Source of the DNA: Ophiura sarsii
Lineage: Eukaryota > Echinodermata > Ophiuroidea > Amphilepidida > Ophiuridae
Assembly (NCBI GenBank): GCA_035610835.1
Contig: CM069448.1
Span: forward strand, 744,001-808,000
Reading direction: 5' to 3'
Length of the DNA: 64,000 nt
In this document: one piece after another, positions 22,935-34,587 of the stretch
Position numbering within the stretch: position 1 is the stretch's first letter
How the letters are laid out: the number at the start of each line of letters is the position of its first letter
Notes under the pieces: generated by a model
Told to the model about the DNA's origin: nothing
Seen by the model: only the letters and a program-made list of their open reading frames with translations
Database searches by the model: none
Translations under genes and position numbers: made by a program

Positions 22935-24340
22935 TATCCACCTATATCGCTAAATGTCACGTCTTCCATTTCCGAATGCATTCCTGAAACTCATGGGTTG
23001 GGACTGATACTTTTTGGGAGGGGTGTTTTACTAAATAAATAGTGGGTGGACTTTTAATGTGACTTTCAAATAACTTGCAATATTAAATCTGAGTGCAATA
23101 ATTTGAGTAACACAAATAATCCATTTTAGTCCATATTCCAATTCTATGTGGAATACACATGCCATTGTAATGAGGATGAGTTTGAAGTTTAGGCTAAATT
23201 AAATTTAATGTTTTGTTACACTTGATAATTGATATGAATATGTTGCCATGTTTCCCTTCTCTTTGTCATTTTCTTGGTTACTTAAATTACGATAGAAGTC
23301 TTTCCATCTTTGGACGAGCACGATCTCACCCTCTGGTAGTTGTTGTCCTTAGTCGAGGTTTCCTATCCGCTCAGGCTTAACATCTTGGAAGCCATCGTAC
23401 CTCTACTGGGAATAGCAACTGCCAGTTGGATCTTGCATGTAAAATCTTGCACACCCCGGTCCATTGGAAGCTCCTGGGTAGGGATGTTCATATCATTGAC
23501 TACAGAGGGCGACATTTTTTTGAACATTTGTTGCCAAAATATGTAGAAAACTCCATGTTTACCTCATTTAAATCCAGCGAAAAAGGAAGACACAATCTGG
23601 GATGTATTCACTGATGTCTTACTTACCACACACAAGCAACTGGACATCATGATTTGAAAGCCCTACCAAGCTAAAATAGTTTAAAATTTGCATGACTTGA
23701 CCAATTTTAGCAATACAAGGCAAACTACTTTTGGTTATAACTTTGTGATTATTCACCCTGCTGACATGGTTGAACCACCAGTTTTTATTGTAAAGTACTT
23801 CGTTTCCATGTATTCCATTTTCAAAGAGATATTCTTATTTTCAAAATTTTATGAACATGCCTATCCTGGGTTTTAATTTTGGCATTTTCTCACAATGCCT
23901 ATGCACCTACTAATTAAAACAATGATCCCTATTAATACTATAGGTAACATGACTGAGTAAAATCCAAACAGAAAGTGAGCACATTTAAATAATGAACTAA
24001 GCAACATACACACAGGGCTGGACTTAGTACCCGCCCGCACGCCCGTGGCGGGTAACTTTTGCGTCGGGCGGGTAACTTTTCAAATATACACGCCCGGCTG
24101 TTGGTAAATGAAGATTTGTTTGGCTGGTAAGTTTACAGTCGGGCTGGTAACTTTTACATGCTACCAGCCCGGCTGGCTGGTTGGAGAAAAAATGAAGGTA
24201 CACCCCTGAACATAAACATCCATATCAGACATTGCCCCTGGATCATTGTGGATTCTGCAAGCTCCTGGTTTTTAGGCATTCTGAAGCAGTAATTGTGAGA
24301 TTTTCTCACATGCCTACTTAAAAAACAAAGATTCCTACAT
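22935..24340. other. Intergenic or intronic, no gene supported
   Basis: No exon with matched splice sites and a domain was found. 24000-24185 contains repeats of GGCGGGTAACTTTT and related words, likely a decayed element. Confidence 0.4.
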
Positions 24341-24460
24341 ACGATAGATACCCTTACCGAAATAGAGACCTTCATCAGGCAGTCGCACAAGCAGTCATTT
24401 TAGGCGGTCAAATTAGGCAGTCAAATTGAATATCTTCCTATTTCTCAAATGTATGATTTT

Positions 24461-24784
24461 AGGCCTTCGAAGGCCTATAGGCAGTCGCTAAGCCTTCCCA
24501 CAGCAAAGTTAATATGCAAATGAGCTAGCGACCGCCTATTTATGAAGGGCTATTTAGGCAGTCGTCTAGTCGACTGCCTATTTCTGAAGGCTTAATTAAG
24601 CGGTCGACCGCCTAGCAGGTATAGGCCTTCGAAGGCCTATAGGCAGTCGCTAAGCCTTCCCACAGCAAAGTTAATATGCAAATGAGCTAGCGACCACCTA
24701 TTTATGAAGGGCTATTTAGGCAGTCCTCTAGTCGACTGCCTATTTATGAAGGCCTAATTAAGCGGTCGACCTGTTTTAGGAAGA
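24461..24784. repeat. 162-bp tandem duplication with nested palindromes
   Basis: Two nearly identical units, 24461-24622 and 24623-24784. Each begins AGGCCTTCGAAGGCCTATAG (itself palindromic) and contains AATATGCAAATGAGCTAGCG and TAGTCGACTGCCTATTT. The second unit differs by a few bases. Confidence 0.95.
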
Positions 24785-24853
24785 TCTCAAATTATTAAAA
24801 GCTGCAGTGTGTGGTAAATGTGTGGATCAGGAAAATCTGAAGATCTTGCAAGC

Positions 24854-24925
24854 TGCCTCCGTAGCTCAGAGGTACCAGACTGCTATGAAGGTGTTGACAC
24901 AAGTTCTATCCCCTGATCGATTTAT
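24854..24925 (+). tRNA. Weak tRNA-like sequence
   Basis: GTAGCTCAGAGG resembles an A box and AGTTCTATCCC a poor B box about 40 nt on. Stems are weak. It could be a decayed SINE head. Confidence 0.25.
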
Positions 24926-25984
24926 TTAACCCAAATGAAATTCTAATAGTGCTTCAAAAATACTAGACCCATTGGAGTTTGCCACTCAATGACCCCATGG
25001 GGGGATGGCACCGATGTTGGAAAGGGTACACCGAAACTTCAGACACAGCCCCCTGCTTGTGGCATTGTAGGGGTGAGGGGGGGGGGGGGGGTTCCCTGTT
25101 GCATAGAAACTTATGGGAGCTCTCTATACCTCATATCAATCAGAAACTGAACAACTGACCAACAAATACAATTTCCATTTTCACACCAAATTAGACTCTT
25201 TACTAAATTTAAAAATGCCTTGATCTGATACTCGATGGCAACCAAGACTTTGTTACCACCTCCCTAAATGGTTCTGCCACTACCTGATACTAATATACCT
25301 AAGGTATAGTCTCAGGCCACTACTAGTTATGGTTTACATTTCCATAAATATGGGATATTGACTTATGTTAAGCACCTAACAAGATATCAACATGAATAAA
25401 AAAATTGGGAAGGCTTTTACAAAAAGACGTTTCCTTCAATAGCTCCGAACTACCAAAATGCCAATTTGGTCCTTATATGCCGTAGTAGGGCAGTATAGGT
25501 ATGTGCTGCCTAGCTGAAGACCCCATTTTCACCCTCTTCTGCTAGATTGTAAGACCCCACTTTTGAGCCTGCATCAGCTTTTAAGACCCCCATTTTATTG
25601 AAAATTCAAAAAAGCAAACATTTTCATTCCAAAGCCCCAATTTTTTGAAAAATTTGCGTTCTAAATGCCATTTTCTTCGGAAAGGGTCGAGTTTCAAATA
25701 ATTTATGTCAATGGCCATTGTTAGTTTTTTATAACCCCCTTATATATAGCAACATTTTTATTTTATGGAATCTGAATTACTTATAATATTGATCAATTTT
25801 AGGTTTTATAATTTTGTGACCCCCCCCCCCCCCCCCACCTCCAATTTGAGTGGGTCAAAAAATTATAACCCCTCCCCCATTAATTGTGACCCACCCCCTT
25901 TCAAAGAAAATGACAGCCCCCTAAAACCAACATTTTCCAAAAAAATGCGTTCTGCCCAATCAAATTTGGGAAAACACAGTTCTT

Positions 25985-26374
25985 AAAGGGGCATTGAGAG
26001 ATGTATCGATATACTAAATGAGCAAATAACGTAAAGATAATCATTAACGTAGCCCAAATCCAAAATGTCATACAATTCCGACATCGCCTTCATGCTAAAA
26101 TAAGCAAAATAACGGCTCTTCCGGGTTGAGATTTACTGCAAAAGTCTGTGAGTAAAATGATGCATAACTACCGAATTCAGCACTTGAGTTTCGATATGAT
26201 CATATCGAAACTAAGAAAATCATGACATTTTATATAATACATGTAAACAGTGAATGCTGGTAAACTGTTTTAGATGGTAGTTAGTATATGCCTAAGTATT
26301 ACTTTGATGCAAACAAAACCAATTTCCATGATAATTGAGGGCGCACTCCCATACGTATCTCTCAATGCCCCTTT
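25985..26374. mobile_element. 390-bp MITE
   Basis: AAAGGGGCATTGAGAGAT at the left is the exact mirror of ATCTCTCAATGCCCCTTT at the right. The interior is non-coding and contains a second small palindrome (GATATGATCATATC near 26194). It is inserted inside the larger element 24351-27261. Confidence 0.88.
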
Positions 26375-26470
26375 GAGACTCTAATTTTCATCATTAAATT
26401 CTCTCAGTTCAGAAGTACCCCATATTTTGAAGCCCTGAGCGGCACTCCCCAATAAAATAAAGTTGAGAGC

Positions 26471-26512
<42 letters not shown>
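26471..26512. repeat. 42-base poly-C run
   Basis: An uninterrupted C tract, the longest homopolymer in the window. Confidence 0.98.
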
Positions 26513-26513
<1 letters not shown>

Positions 26514-27263
26514 CCACACAACACTTCCCTCCTCCCACCAACCATAATCCCCATGCCTGAACATTCACATGTTACTTCACCCATCCCCCATTAGAGCCCA
26601 ACTCATATTTCTGGGTAAGAAACTGTTTAAATATGATGTGATTCAAAGGTTGGCAAACAATTGTTCTATCCATAAGCTTACTAAATAAGCTTATGGAAAG
26701 CTTATAATATATTACTAATCTAACTATATTTCACAGATTTCAGCTATTTAAATGCATTGCAATTCTAAAGTGACATCCACATACCTGCTCTGCAGACAAT
26801 AGTGATTCAAAATTCACATAGATATATATCAAAACCTCTCAAAGAAACCAAAATATCATCCACAAAGACCACAACCCAACTGCCATGTTATCCCAGCAAG
26901 AGCAATCAGCAAGGTCAACAATTTGAACTGGTGGCCTTGGTGATCATGTGACATGTATGCAAATTAGCTCTTGACTGCCTATTTTGACTTCAAAACAAAA
27001 TAGTCCTTCATTGAAAAATATTTAAGTATTAAGCCTTCATTTGGTTCATCAATTTTTTCTAAGTATTAGGCCTTCAATTCCACCGACTGCCTAATGTCAA
27101 ATGACATAGGCAGTCGCCTGCAAGGACTGCCTATTTGTCAAATGACATTAGTCAGTCGTCTGCCAGGACTGCCTAATTTAGGTGGTCAGTTGTCTTGACT
27201 GACTAATGCTTGTCTTCGACTGCCTACCGACCGCCTAATAGGCAGTCATCTTTGGTAAGGGTA

Positions 27264-27677
27264 GTGTAACGAGAATGGGCCTCGGTTCTGAAAATCCTTA
27301 GTGCAAATTTTAGACTTCGTGTGTTAATGCACGGCGAGTCTGCCGAATTTGGATCTCAAACTTCTGGATCTGGATCTGGATTTGTTTATACTCCAATAAG
27401 GTAGTACGTAGTAGTAGTTGTGAAATCCCGCCTTTAAATAGGCGCACCCCTGCTATTAAACAGGGTAGGGTATGGGGGCAATTTGGTTAAAAAACATCAA
27501 AATCTATCTAAAAGTCTACATCTAAAACTATCTAACACGACGAAACGTAGAGTCACTCGGAATATGACATCCAACAAAGTTCGTAAAACATCGCCAACGC
27601 GAAAAAGTTAATCATGCATCATTATGCTGTCTCAGAGACTGCCGTGATAAAGGTCCATCATCATTAGATTGACTCAA
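27264..27677 (-). other. Probable LINE 3' UTR
   Basis: Non-coding sequence between the ORF2 stop (27678-27680) and the TA-flanked element ending at 27261. It has no recognised tail. Confidence 0.45.
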
Positions 27678-30600
27678 TCAATCCATTGCTGCTAATAAAT
27701 TCTTTCTTACTCGGTGAAGTGCATAACAAAGTCTTCTGGAAGTACTTTCTATAGCATCCAGTGTGTGCCCTTCCGGGGGATATGGGAATAATCCCACAGC
27801 GGTGCAGTCTAGTATCAGTTGGTGAAGAGAAGTATTTCCACCTTGTAGAGTTTCCCAACTGAATTCAGGATATCCTTCCTTTACTGCCTGCTTAAGATGT
27901 TGTAGGTGGTATTCCCTTGTAGGTTCCAGGGTTTCACACTGAGTGAGGAAGTGCTGCAGATTCTCTGCATCTTTCTTGCATAATAGACAAGTGCTGTCTG
28001 TTCCTGGATAATACTTGGCCTTGCTTGCTTGGAGGGTGTAAGTCCCTGTCAGGAGGCGTGCCTTCACACCGGCCCTCTGGACATCCCTGGTATTTGAAGT
28101 GACAGTGGACCATAAGTTGTGTGGTTTCATACCCTGCATGCATTCCCAATTTATAAGTTTCAGAGTGGTCTTTGATCGTGCTCCTTCTCTGAGTCTGGAG
28201 TTCCAGTACTCGTTAACAGCATTGGAAACAGTGTCCTTCCATGCATTCTTAGTGGGAGGAAAGGCAAGTATGGTGTGTCCATCTGGGAGACCATATTTGG
28301 ACAGGTCTGCATTAACCTGGATAAACCAGCTATTAGATGTGTTGTCTTTTACCGCCAGTTGCCTGTATGCCAAATCTCTCTCAATGCAATCGTGCCTTGC
28401 TATTGCTCCAAACATTGTGAGGCGCCGCTTATCCAAAATCCCCATCATTGGAAGTTGACCAATCAAAAGGTATACAGCTTCATCAGCAACTCTGTCTGGA
28501 AGGTGTTGCACTCTTTTCAGCATCTTCTTGTGGTATTTTTCAAGCTTGTTAAGGTCAGATAGTTTGATCATCACAGTCTCCAGGCCATGTACATATCTAG
28601 GGATGATGAAAGTAGTGATCAGTTTTGCTGAGACTAAGGGGTTAACACCACTATTGCCATGTAAGCCAGCACCCATCAATGCATAGGTTGTTCTTCTTGC
28701 AAGTTTAATACGCTCTTCAACAAGTTGTGTATGACCTTTCTCTGTAGAACGTAGAATTCCAAGATGTGTACAATCTTCCGTGATCTTTAGTGTTTCTTCA
28801 CCAAGCATGAATGGCTGAGCATCTTTCCAGACTTGGATAGGTGTCTTGGAGTTGTAGATAAGGACGTTGCTCTTTTCTGAGTTAATGATATAACGATGTT
28901 CAGCTGCATAGTTTGCTACTACTTGAAGCATGAATTGCAGGTCTGTCATGGATTCTGCTGCCACTATCACATCATCTGCACATGTTGGGCGCCCACATAG
29001 ACATTGCCGATAGTAACTCCCACGCCGGATCTTTTTAGCATTCTGAGGAGGTCATTGATGAATATTTTGTAGCAATCCGTAGAAAGCACACTCCCCTGCC
29101 TTACTCCTTGCTTGAGGTTGAACGATCTTGATGTTTCTCCAATCCATTTCACTTTACTTGTAGCATTCTGGTACATTTCCTGCACCAACATCCATAGCGT
29201 TGGATCCAAACCTGAGTAGTACAACTTGTGTAGCATTGCGTTTTGGTAAACCACATCAAAGGCCTTCCTGGCGTCAAGAGATGCCACAAAAAGCTCACTT
29301 CTTGTGTCCTGAGCTTCTGCTAAGTTAAATTAATAGTGCAGCAAAAGTTGATGATGTGCCACTTGTGAATCCTCTCTGGAGTTTACTTTGCCCTTGTTGT
29401 AGTTGTGTTCGCAGGCGTTTTTGTACGACGTGCTCAAGGATTTTCCCAATAATGGAGGTTAGTGTTATACCACGATAGTTGTTAGGGATTTTAGCGTCTT
29501 TGCCCTTCTTAGGGATTGGAATCACCCGACCTTCTTTGAAAGTAGATGGGATATATGTGAGACCAAGAATGACGTTGAAGAGATCCGTCAGGTAAGGGGC
29601 TAATGTTACTCCACCGTGCATAATGTGCTCTGCGGATATGCCCTCATGATCAGCTGTTTTCCTTTTGTTGAGCTTTAAGATTGCCTTAGTGACTTCCTCT
29701 AAAGAGATTTGTGTAGGCTGAAGACCTTCCATAGATTTGATGAGGCTTTGGATAGTCTGAACACCTTCGTCAATTATGTCTTTGAATTTCTCGTCAAAAC
29801 CTTCATGAGCCTGAGGAGTTGCAAGACCCTCAAAGTGGTCGGCCCATGCCGCTCTAATGTCCTCCGTCTCGACCAGGTGCACACCGTGTACAACTAGCTC
29901 TGCTTGGGATACCTTTGAAGTTTTTGAATGCTTCCTTATCATAGAAAAGAAGAGTTGAGTGTCTCCTGTCGATGACTGCATGATTTTGTTATAATCGTCA
30001 ATTCTATCTAGGGCATGTTGATTTCTTTGAGCACAGCGCAGTTTATTCTTGGCAGTCTTAATATCATCCTTCAGTCTAGACTTGGTAGGCTCTGACGAGG
30101 TCTGCTTATACTGCCAGTGTATTTCTTTGCTTTCCTTAGCTAGCTTAGTGATCAAAGGACTCCATAATTTGTGTTTGTGACCATTCTGTTTCAGCGTCTT
30201 GGTGGGAATACTTGCAGCTGAAGCTTTCTTAATAGCGTCAGTGATGCATGATAGCATATCATCAGGAGAGTTCATAATTTGCCCCTCTTGATACACGTCT
30301 GTTCCTTCAGTGAGTTTCTGTTGCAGGACTCTGTTATATTTTGCTGCATCAATGTTTTCCCATATATGTTTGGAAACAGTCGGATTCCCGTGGGGCTCCT
30401 TTGGCGGTGGTGTGTAAAAATTTGTTGTAATCGCCACGATGGGTGCATGGTCAGATGTATTGGATGGGTAGTTCTTCATCAAGTAGACCTTCTGTATCAT
30501 GTCTTTTTGCCATTCAAGTCGCATTATATGATCAATCATAGACTCCCCCATACCTCCTCGGTGAACGAAAGAATTTCCATGGTAGTATATCGCAGGCACT

Positions 30601-31143
30601 TTTAAGCCTCTGTCTTCACAGAAGCTGATGAGGGTACGATCACGTGAGTCTCGTGGTGTAACAGGACATGCGTTGAGATCTCCACAAACTATGATGGTGA
30701 AGTTATCGCAATATCTGCCAATGATGATCCAGAGGGTCTCTAGGTAGTGTAGATATTCGGCACTGGAGTGTTTCTGTCCTCGGCACGGCATGTAGACTGT
30801 TATGATGCAGATATTTTCTTCATTTCCCTTAATGGTTATCACTGCAAATCGCCAGTCGCCATCGTCGCACTTGCTGACTTTACTGCTCCATACTTTAGGC
30901 CAGAAGATAGCCACACCTCCGTGCCCTCTTGGACGTCTCGTTGGGTTGATAGGGTCACCATCGTCCACACATCTGACAAAGCAATCATGGGAAGGAGACA
31001 AGTCGTGCAATAATGAAACCTCAAATCTGTAGAGCCAGTGTTCTTGAAGACAGACTATTTCATGATTCTTAAGAAGCTCAAGCAGGCAGACCATATTTGT
31101 TTTGGCATTACTGATATTTAAGGTGATGATCTTCGTTTGGCTC
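27678..31143 (-). pseudogene. LINE ORF2: AP endonuclease plus reverse transcriptase
   Basis: The endonuclease shows LNISNAKTN (catalytic Asn), VCLQEHW (Glu), CGDLNA and TSDHAPIV. The reverse transcriptase follows with NNYRGITLTSIIGKILEHVV, SLDARKAFDVVYQNAMLHKL, GVRQGSVLSTDCYKIFINDL and CADDVIVAAES. The C-terminus ends in a CLLCKKDAENLQHFLTQC zinc-knuckle-like motif. The frame is broken twice: one extra base near 29325 (ATTTAAC) stops the first frame at ALLI, and one lost base in a C run near 28990 shifts back just before CADD. The two cancel. The first ATG (31094) lies downstream of the catalytic LNISNAKTN, so translation must enter earlier, overlapping the ORF1 end. Confidence 0.9.
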
Positions 31144-33469
31144 TTACTTAGACCGACTTTGGCGTGCTCCCTGTTGTTTCCAATCTTTCCATCTGTCTGC
31201 GAGGAGGCTTGTCGACTCTAAAAAAGACCGCTCGGTGTGGATCTCTGGCTTCATTGGTGTAACAACTCCGTCTGAGTCAGACACAATACTTTCATCATGG
31301 TCAATATATATGACATTAATACTTGAGTCAATAACCTCTGCGTCTGTATGTGTTAAGTTATTGCTCTGCATTTTACAGCCCTTTATCTGGTCATTTGCTG
31401 TATGTTGCCTGTCATCAAGTAATGTAGTTGTAGATAGATTTGGCTTGCTCCCTCTGTTATGGCTAGGTGAGTTACTGCTGTGCATTTTACAGTCATTCTT
31501 TAGGTCACTTGCTAGAGGTTGTCTCTGAATATGCTTCTGGATGTCAGGTTGGCTACCGTCAGAAAATGGTGTTGCAGATTGATTTTGCTCACTCCCTATG
31601 CTATGGTTGGGTGAGTTATTGCTCTGCATTTTACAGTCATTTACCTCGTCATTTGTAGTACGTTGTTTGTGAATGATTTTCTGATTGTTGCGTTGGTTGT
31701 CATCAGACATTGGTGTTACAGATTGACTTTGCACACTCCCTCTGTTATGGATTGAAGAGTTGGTATTCTGCATATTACAGCCATTTTCCCATCTGCGTTG
31801 CTTTCTATTAGACCGGCAGTTTTGGATTGAAAATTGTGGGAATGGCGGCATGGCAGAGTTATGCATAGGCATGTTGCGTGTACCAAGATGACTATTCCAA
31901 GGTCCATATCCAGGCATCACATGTGGTTGGAATGGCATGTTCACTGGCATGTTGTTGTTTGGGAACATCCCCTGACTGCTCATATGATGAAGAGGAAGAC
32001 CACTATACTGGTTGTACACCTGTGGGCTCTGGTATGGATAAAAGTGCATTTGCGGTTGCCCTATGTTTAGTGAGTTTTGATGGGGACTCGTATGAAATTG
32101 AGGATGAACTGGGTTACCTGTCTGACTATTACATGTAGCTTTAAACTGCTCGAATTTCATCTCAAGGATAGACATTCTGCTTTCGGACATTTGTCGCTCC
32201 ATCGCATTCAAGCGCTCTTGCAGCTCCAGAATGGGTTTAATTCCAAGGGCAGTGGTTGAGACTGCGTCATTGTTGCTCCTTATTTCTGTGATTTCTGTTT
32301 CATTAGGTCTACTCACGTGTGACTTTAGAGTCTTGTTTTCGGCATCGTACCTTCTGATTTGTTCTTCCATTTTTGCAATTTGGGCCTTTGCAGTTGCAGT
32401 CTGGTTTCCTTTCAGCGCAACTTCCTTTTCCCTGGCAGTAAGGTTTTTCTCCCATTGTTTTAATTGTTTTTCTTTGTCTTTAGTGATTTGTTCCTTAGAT
32501 TGGATTTTTGTGAGCACGTCGAGGTTGCTGGATGACACTTTTTTATCAGCGTAGCCATATCTCACCTGGGGTGCACGCAAGTTCACTGGTGCATTCAAGC
32601 CAGTCATAACAATAGGCACAGCTGTCTGTTTTTGTTTTACCTTATCTGTAGTAGCTGCAGCTAGATTGGAGGACCTAGTAACACATTCTCTTGAGTTCTG
32701 CTTCACCTCCAAAGCGGCTAGATCTGTAGGTGAGATCTGAGGCAGCGTTGAAAGCTTCACAACGGAAAAATCATGTATTTTCATGTTTACCTGGGAATCG
32801 TTGATGGTTGTAACCACTGCTTCACTGCCTGCAGATTCCTTATCAGCCAGGACACTCTTCTCAGATTCACGTGGAGTTGAACACAAGATTTGCAGCTGGT
32901 TTGATTTGGGAGCTCCATCAGATTCATTACCTGCAGTTGTATTGTCTGACCATGTGATTTCCCGCCCTGGCATGGATGTTGTATGCTTCACATCGTTACG
33001 GTTTTGAATATACATATTTACTTGGGTGTCATTGGGGGGTGAACTGTCAGCTTTATTACCTGCAGTAGCTTCGCCTGACCTCAGAATTTCTCGCCCCGGC
33101 ATGGATGTTACGTGCTGGGAAAGCTGGCCCTGTGTAGACGATGTCGGGTGCTTCATGAACTTGGTATTCTGGTCCACTTTCTTTGGTCTTTGGTTACTAT
33201 CGATAGCGTTGATTGCATCTGCAATGGTGCTCTTCAGGTTGTCGCTTGTGTCTGGATTAAGGGAAGTAAGACTGCTACGAGCAATATCAGAAATGTGATT
33301 AAAGACTTTGTTTTGAAAGCCAGTTTTGTTTGGCCCATTGACCAGCATTCGTGACGTGGTTGGATACAAGTTTAAGGCATACATGAGCCTACCTTTGCTG
33401 CCATTGCCTTTACGATGGAATATCTGGAGGGTTTGAGTTATGCTAATGCCATCTTTTTCTTGTATGTTG
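31144..33469 (-). CDS. LINE ORF1, 3' part
   Basis: The larger part of ORF1, about 775 codons after the insertion scar. From the N-terminus it has a conserved-looking block (IFHRKGNGSKGRLMYALNLY), a long Ser/Thr/Asn-rich region, a predicted coiled coil (about 32150-32500; LTAREKEVALKGNQTATAKA, then LELQERLNAMERQMSESRM), a Pro/Met/His-rich stretch, and four degenerate repeats starting CNMQ/CKMQ/CKMH (31360-31800). It probably binds RNA in the retrotransposition particle, as coiled-coil ORF1 proteins do. The open frame extends to 33534 only because it reads into the end of the inserted transposon. Confidence 0.8.
31358..31800 (-). repeat. In-frame repeat array in LINE ORF1
   Basis: Four degenerate units of about 118-148 bp carry TGCATTTTACAG(T/C)C on the plus strand (CKMQ on the protein) at about 31370, 31485, 31625 and 31775, followed by NNSP-HNRGS-QNQSxTxxSD-like text. 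Expansion is in frame. Confidence 0.8.
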
Positions 33470-33478
33470 TTGGTTTCA
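33470..33478. other. Target-site duplication, left copy
   Basis: TTGGTTTCA lies immediately outside the left end of the three-gene transposon. It is identical to 42324-42332. Confidence 0.93.
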
Positions 33479-33567
33479 TTCCTAGCAGGTGGCCGAATTC
33501 CCCAGCCCTGGCAAGTTTGCCAGTGTACTGGCAAATATGGCCGCTAAGTGGCCATATTTGCCAGTAT
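33479..33567. repeat. Left terminal inverted repeat and subterminal palindrome
   Basis: The terminal repeat occupies the first 22 bp or so. It is followed by a perfect palindrome at 33529-33567: ACTGGCAAATATGGCC, a 7-nt loop, GGCCATATTTGCCAGT. The right end has a single GGCAAACATGGCC at the matching place, so this motif may be the transposase-binding site. Confidence 0.85.
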
Positions 33568-33569
33568 CT

Positions 33570-34120
33570 ACAGTTAATCCAAAGTTAGCGCTTCCACACA
33601 AAAAATGGCATGTTCTACCTTTCATATATCAATTGTTTAACTCAATACCTAAATATTTCGTGTCGCTTCAAAAAAATTCTTGGTTGCGTTTTGCCAGAAA
33701 AATGATGACATTTCAGTCATTTTGTGGCAAATACACATTTTTCCTGTATTTACAGTTAATCCAAAAGTAGCGCTCTCACACACAAAATGGCATCTAATAT
33801 CCTTCCTATATCGATATCTGAACTCCATACCAAAATATTTAGTGTCGCTTGAAAAAAATTGGGTTGCATTTTACCAGAAAAATGAGGCCATTTCAGTCAT
33901 TTTTGGCCAAAATATTTGTAATGTTTGTAATATCATTTTCAAACTTTCATTGAAAGTGCTCTAACATTAACAAAAGGGAAATCCTCAATACCTAAACATT
34001 TTGTGAAACTTCCAAAAAGTATTGTATGTTGGAAAATAAATTAAATGTCAGTCATTTTGGGCCTCCAAAAATCAAGATTTCATTGAAAGTTTATTTTAAA
34101 AATTTGATAGAAATGGGACT
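33570..34120. repeat. Three diverged 182-bp subterminal repeats
   Basis: Copies begin at 33570, 33752 and about 33935. Shared words are ACAGTTAATCCAAA, CACAAAATGGCAT, ATACC(T)AAATATTT, GTGTCGCTT and TTTCAGTCATTTT. They occupy only the left end of the transposon. The third is much degraded. Confidence 0.8.
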
Positions 34121-34422
34121 TACATACACACATAAAAGCATGTTATTATGCTGTTACAACAGCAAAAAATTAAAAACATAAATACTTGGATTATCATAGT
34201 GATTTTGTAATATCAGAGAAAAATATAAAAGCATCAAAGTGTATTACTCCTGCAATGTATGGTCATTATACTACATACATGTATAATTTGCAGCTGAGAA
34301 TGATTCAATGTATAGATATGCAAATTCTTGATTGACCAGTATGTCAAGAATGTATTACCATGTGAATACAATGTTCAGCATCTAATGTGTTGCACAGTAG
34401 AAATAGCCAGTGTGTTTTAAAC

Positions 34423-34587
34423 ATGGACACTGTCAACAAGAACTACTATGAGGCTCTGTCTCAAAGCATATCAACGACAAGGAGAGCAAATAAACGCCTA
34501 GGAGACAAAAGAAGAGTCAAATACATCAAAGACCCAAAAGAAAGGAACAGAACGTTCCATAGAAGATGTCAAAACCTCATTATATCA
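34423..34587 (+). CDS. MADS/PHD-like protein, exon 1
   Basis: The first 55 codons start at an ATG in good context (AACATGG) and end in phase 0 at the donor GTAAGT. They encode a basic N-terminus and the first half of a MADS-box-like domain: KRRVKYIKDPKERNRTFHRR then CQNLI. The I-K-x-I, R-x-x-TF-x-x-R and L spacing matches SRF-type DNA-binding helices. The domain is completed in exon 2 (35125-35562). The total product is 200 aa. It is the left-most gene of the transposon and convergent with the transposase gene. I infer that it binds element DNA or regulates transcription; this is untested. Confidence 0.75.

Larger units (their letters stand above)
24351..27261. mobile_element. Candidate non-autonomous DNA element with GGCAGTCG clusters
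   Basis: The ends CCCTTACCGAA and TTTGGTAAGGG are inverted and each is bordered by TA. Both terminal regions (24370-24780 and 27080-27250) are packed with the motif AGGCAGTCG and its complement CGACTGCCT. The interior is unrelated non-coding DNA, including a separate MITE at 25985-26374 and a 42-base C run. The structure fits a TA-target non-autonomous element with transposase-binding repeats near its ends. There is no coding sequence. Confidence 0.6.

Noticed and set aside
23330..23640. Possible minus-strand exons (a Cys-containing stretch near 23400-23480 and a GTAAGT donor near 23620)
   Set aside because: No frame combined matched acceptor, donor and a recognisable domain, and stops interrupt the most promising one.
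24461..24784. Regularly repeated palindromic units that might suggest a CRISPR-like array
   Set aside because: Only two contiguous units without unique spacers, in eukaryotic DNA; they belong to a transposon end.
33470..33534. N-terminal extension of the 796-codon LINE ORF1 frame beginning at 33534
   Set aside because: These codons are the terminal inverted repeat of the inserted transposon read by chance. The real upstream part of ORF1 is at 42324-42679.
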